Part shown: piece by piece, positions 60,651 to 64,000 of the stretch
Numbering within the stretch: position 1 is the stretch's first letter
How the letters are laid out: every line of letters begins with the position of its first letter
NCBI RefSeq assembly: GCF_039522025.1
Contig: NZ_BAAADB010000006.1
Span: 1 to 64,000, forward strand
Length of the DNA: 64,000 nucleotides
Direction of reading: 5' to 3'
Source: Deinococcus depolymerans
GTDB lineage: Bacteria; Deinococcota; Deinococci; Deinococcales; Deinococcaceae
Translations under genes and position numbers: made by a program
The notes under the pieces: model-generated
What the model was told of the DNA's origin: nothing
Seen by the model: the letters and a program-made list of their open reading frames with translations, nothing else
Databases searched by the model: none

Positions 60651-61115
60651 TTACCCGATCTGTTTCAGCAGGTTCACGGTCTCGATCATCGCCAGCACCG
60701 CCTCCGCGCCCTTGTTCCCGGCCTTGATCCCGGCGCGGTTCAGGGCCTGTTCGACCGTATCGGTCGTCAGCACGCCGAACGCCACCGGCACCCCGGTGTG
60801 CAGGCTGGTGTTCAGGATGCCGTTCGCCGCGCCGCCCGCCACGAAATCGTAGTGGTCGGTATCGCCCTTGATGACGGCCCCCAGGCACACCACCGCGTCG
60901 TACTTCCCGCTTTCGGCAAGTCGGCGGGCGATCAGCGGCACCTCGTAACTGCCCGGCGCCAGGAAGTGATCCAGGTTCCCGGTCTTCCCGCCGTGCTGCA
61001 CGAACGCCAGTTCCGCCCCCTCCACGAGGCGATCAACGATCAGGTGATTCCAGCGGGTACTGACAACGGCGAACTTCAGGTCGGTGGCAAGCAGATGGGC
61101 TTCAATTCGGTTCAT
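60651..61115 (-). CDS. ribH: 6,7-dimethyl-8-ribityllumazine synthase
   Basis: This 154-residue protein condenses the pyrimidinedione with 3,4-dihydroxy-2-butanone phosphate to lumazine. It has VVSTRWNHLIVDRLVEGA, PGSYEVPLIARRLAES, LGAVIKGDTDHYDFV and GVLTTDTVEQALNRAG; the histidine in DTDHYDFV is the catalytic one. AAGGAG lies 8 nt before the ATG. It ends the riboflavin operon after a repeat-bearing gap of 160 bp. Confidence 0.96.
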   Translation of the reverse strand: MNRIEAHLLATDLKFAVVSTRWNHLIVDRLVEGAELAFVQHGGKTGNLDHFLAPGSYEVPLIARRLAESGKYDAVVCLGAVIKGDTDHYDFVAGGAANGILNTSLHTGVPVAFGVLTTDTVEQALNRAGIKAGNKGAEAVLAMIETVNLLKQIG

Positions 61116-61174
61116 GGTGGGTCTCCTTGGAAAGGGGATGAGGTGTGGGCTATGGGTGGTGAAGCTACGTGCAG

Positions 61175-61273
61175 ACCCCTCCGCCCCTTCGGGGCACCTC
61201 CCCTCAAGGGGAGGCAGGGCTGTGTCCTTGGCTCCCCTTGAGGGGAGCTGGCCGCGCAGCGGACTGAGGGGTT
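61175..61273. repeat. Tandem CTCCCCT/AGGGGAG palindromic repeat in the rib operon
   Basis: Two hairpins, CTCCCCTCAAGGGGAG (61198-61213) and GCTCCCCTTGAGGGGAGC (61231-61248), separated by GCAGGGCTGTGTCCTTG, are followed by GGCCGCGCAGCGGACTGAGGGG. This type of repeat is common in intergenic DNA of many bacteria. It lies between ribBA and ribH and could attenuate ribH transcription. Confidence 0.7.
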
Positions 61274-61274
61274 C

Positions 61275-62476
<1,202 letters not shown>

Positions 62477-62480
<4 letters not shown>

Positions 62481-63124
62481 GCCGTCACCTCCTGCTCGGG
62501 CGTCCAGTCGCGCATCAGGATCAGTCGTTCCACGTATTTCGCCATCTGGTCGGCCTCCAGATTCACCTGCGTGCCCGCCGCCCAGGTGTGCAGGGTGGTG
62601 ACCTCCAGCGTGTGCGGCACGAGCCACAGCGTGAACTCGTCCGGGCGCAGGTCCGCGCGGCTGCCGGCGGGGCCACCGGCGTCCACGACGGTCAGGCTCA
62701 CGCCGTCCACCGTGACGCTGCCCTTCGGCACGAGGTAACGGGCGAGGTGCGGCGCGGCGCGGACGGTCATGGTGTACGCGCCGGGCCGGGCGTCCACGCG
62801 CAGGACCGTGCCCACGCCGTCCACGTGCCCGCTCACGACGTGGCCACCGAAGCGCGCCTGGGCGGTCATGGCACGCTCCAGGTTCACCTTCACGCCCTCC
62901 CGCCAGTGCGGCGCGGTCTTGGCGAGTGTCTCGCGGCTGAGGTCCACGGTGAAGCCCGCCGCGTCCCAGGTGGTCACGGTCAGGCAGGTGCCGTTCACGG
63001 CGATGCTCTCGCCCAGTTCCACGTCCGCCCACATGCGGGCGGGCTGGATGGTGACGGTCAGGTTCCCTTCGTTCTCGCTGGTGCGGGCAATGACGCCCAC
63101 CTGTTCGATGATTCCAGTAAACAT
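62477..63124 (-). CDS. ribE: Riboflavin synthase alpha chain
   Basis: This 215-residue protein has two similar lumazine-binding halves: [35 protein letters not shown] in the first, and [12 protein letters not shown] with [11 protein letters not shown] in the second. It dismutates two lumazine molecules to riboflavin. GAGGTC lies before the ATG. It is second in the operon, between ribD and ribBA. Confidence 0.96.
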
Positions 63125-63224
63125 GCTTTGACCTCGTATTGGGTGGAAGCGGTGGTCACACGCCCCCCCACCCCAACCCTCCGCTGCGCGGCTCTGCGAG
63201 TCCCCCGCAGGAAGGGAGAAGAAG

Positions 63225-64000
63225 CTAGACGCGCGGGATGTCGTGCAGCAGACCGGTGATCAGGACGTCCGGGCCGAGGGTCTCGACCGTCACGTCCCGC
63301 AAGGCCTGCGCCTCGTGCATGGGGCGCGCGGGGCCAGTCAGGGGGCTCAGGCCCGCGCCGAGGAGGTTCGGGGACACGAACACCCTGACCTCGTCCACCA
63401 GTCCCTGCGCGAAGAAGGCACTCAGGAGGGTCGGGCCGCCCTCGAGCAGCACGCTGCCGATGCCCAGGCCCGCCAGTCCGCTCAGGGCGTCCGGCAGCGA
63501 GGAAGCGCGCTGCACGGTGATCCCGGCGGCCTCGTGCGCGGCCGCGTCGGCGTCCGGGGCGGTCACGAGCACCGCGCCGTCGCGCCACGCGCGGGCCTGC
63601 GGGTCGCTCGCCGCGCGGCGGTCGAACACCACGGGGCGCGGGTCACGCCCACCCGGCACGCCGCGCGTCGTGAGGGCCGGGTCGTCCAGCCCCAGCGTGC
63701 CGCTGCCGACCGCGATGGCGTCCAGTTCGTCACGCCAGCGCATGGTGCGCTCGCGGGCCTGCGGGCCGCTGACCGCGCCGTTGGCCTCGTTCAGCGCGGC
63801 CACCTTGCCGTCCAGGGTCATGGCGTACTTCGCCACCACCCACGGGCGACCCCGCACCACTGCGCTGCGGAAGCCCGCCTGCTGCCGCACGGCCCCGGCC
63901 TCCAGCACGCCCACCGTGACCTCGATCCCGGCGTCCCGCAGCCTCTGCACGCCGCGTCCCGCCACCAGCGGGTTGGGGTCCAGCGCCGCCACGACCACGC
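63225..64000 (-). CDS. ribD: Bifunctional pyrimidine deaminase/reductase RibD, C-terminal part (cut by window edge)
   Basis: About 258 residues are visible. The end of the deaminase domain (ALDPNPLVAGRGVQRLRDAGIEV) and the complete reductase domain: VVAKYAMTLDGKVA, SGPQARERTMRWRDELDAIAVGSGTLGLDDPALTTR, LLEGGPTLLSAF, VDEVRVFVSPNLLGAG. The catalytic zinc motif (HAE, PCxxxGRTPPC) lies beyond the window. It is the first gene of the rib operon as far as can be seen; a 100-bp gap separates it from ribE. Confidence 0.95.
   Translation of the reverse strand, partial: VVVAALDPNPLVAGRGVQRLRDAGIEVTVGVLEAGAVRQQAGFRSAVVRGRPWVVAKYAMTLDGKVAALNEANGAVSGPQARERTMRWRDELDAIAVGSGTLGLDDPALTTRGVPGGRDPRPVVFDRRAASDPQARAWRDGAVLVTAPDADAAAHEAAGITVQRASSLPDALSGLAGLGIGSVLLEGGPTLLSAFFAQGLVDEVRVFVSPNLLGAGLSPLTGPARPMHEAQALRDVTVETLGPDVLITGLLHDIPRV

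Noticed and set aside
63125..63224. FMN riboswitch within the rib operon gap
   Set aside because: The 100-bp gap lacks the FMN aptamer core; any riboswitch would lie before ribD, outside the window.

Overview
The window is high-G+C (roughly two-thirds or more by eye) bacterial chromosome, almost certainly from a Deinococcus. The evidence is a Dps1-type ferritin with the extended N-terminal metal site, a fused MoaD-MoaE, an HRDC-domain protein fused to a degenerate PLP-enzyme-like domain, a 23S rRNA gene with its own promoter and no 16S gene upstream, and at least two dozen genes whose -10 hexamer lies only 6-9 nt before the start codon (leaderless transcripts). No prophage, integrase, transposase or CRISPR array was found. 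It reads as core chromosome peppered with small dispersed repeats.

Layout. 1-470: 5' end of a 23S rRNA gene leaving the window, with its promoter, divergent from moaDE. 0.5-8.3 kb: molybdopterin synthase fusion, PrsW-like protease, ruvC, minD-minE, a TAP-like lipoprotein hydrolase, rimO and a zinc-ribbon protein. 8.3-17.5 kb: prepilin peptidase, aldehyde dehydrogenase-mobA, dps1, a metallo-beta-lactamase-fold protein, an MFS transporter and an S41 peptidase. 17.7-29.5 kb: M20 peptidase, EF-hand protein, phosphoesterase, flavin reductase, GHL10-type hydrolase, dnaX, malic enzyme, thioesterase and a YihY protein. 29.7-41 kb: hisA, a GT4 glycosyltransferase, tRNA-Leu(CAG), VC0807-type protein, chromate transporter, hisC, a TetR unit, stress-like small proteins, and an EamA permease overlapping a fused ATPase-permease. 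41-50 kb: Nudix-SDR pair, secreted subtilase and trypsin lipoproteins, alkA, xseB, an acyltransferase and a fatty-acid-hydroxylase-superfamily protein. 49.8-53.2 kb: a complete B12 uptake operon under a cobalamin riboswitch. 53-58.7 kb: HRDC fusion, VWA protein, DinB, MscL and DoxX. 59-64 kb: a DUF512 radical-SAM protein and the riboflavin operon ribD-ribE-ribBA-ribH, with ribD cut by the window edge.

The most striking unexplained structure is a family of MITE-like palindromic elements (family A, up to about 160 bp, termini ATACGGACTCCG). There are thirteen main loci, as full, hairpin-only, nested and decayed copies. In six genes the stop codon is the TGA/TAA at the element's edge. One copy has the loop of its internal palindrome inverted. 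A second family (B, exactly 158 bp, two copies about 92% identical by eye, termini GTGCGGACA) occurs only beside family A. Neither family encodes a plausible protein.

Regulation visible in the sequence includes the cobalamin riboswitch with mutually exclusive antiterminator and terminator pairings, a perfect inverted repeat upstream of a TetR gene, the 23S promoter, and several hairpin terminators between convergent genes.
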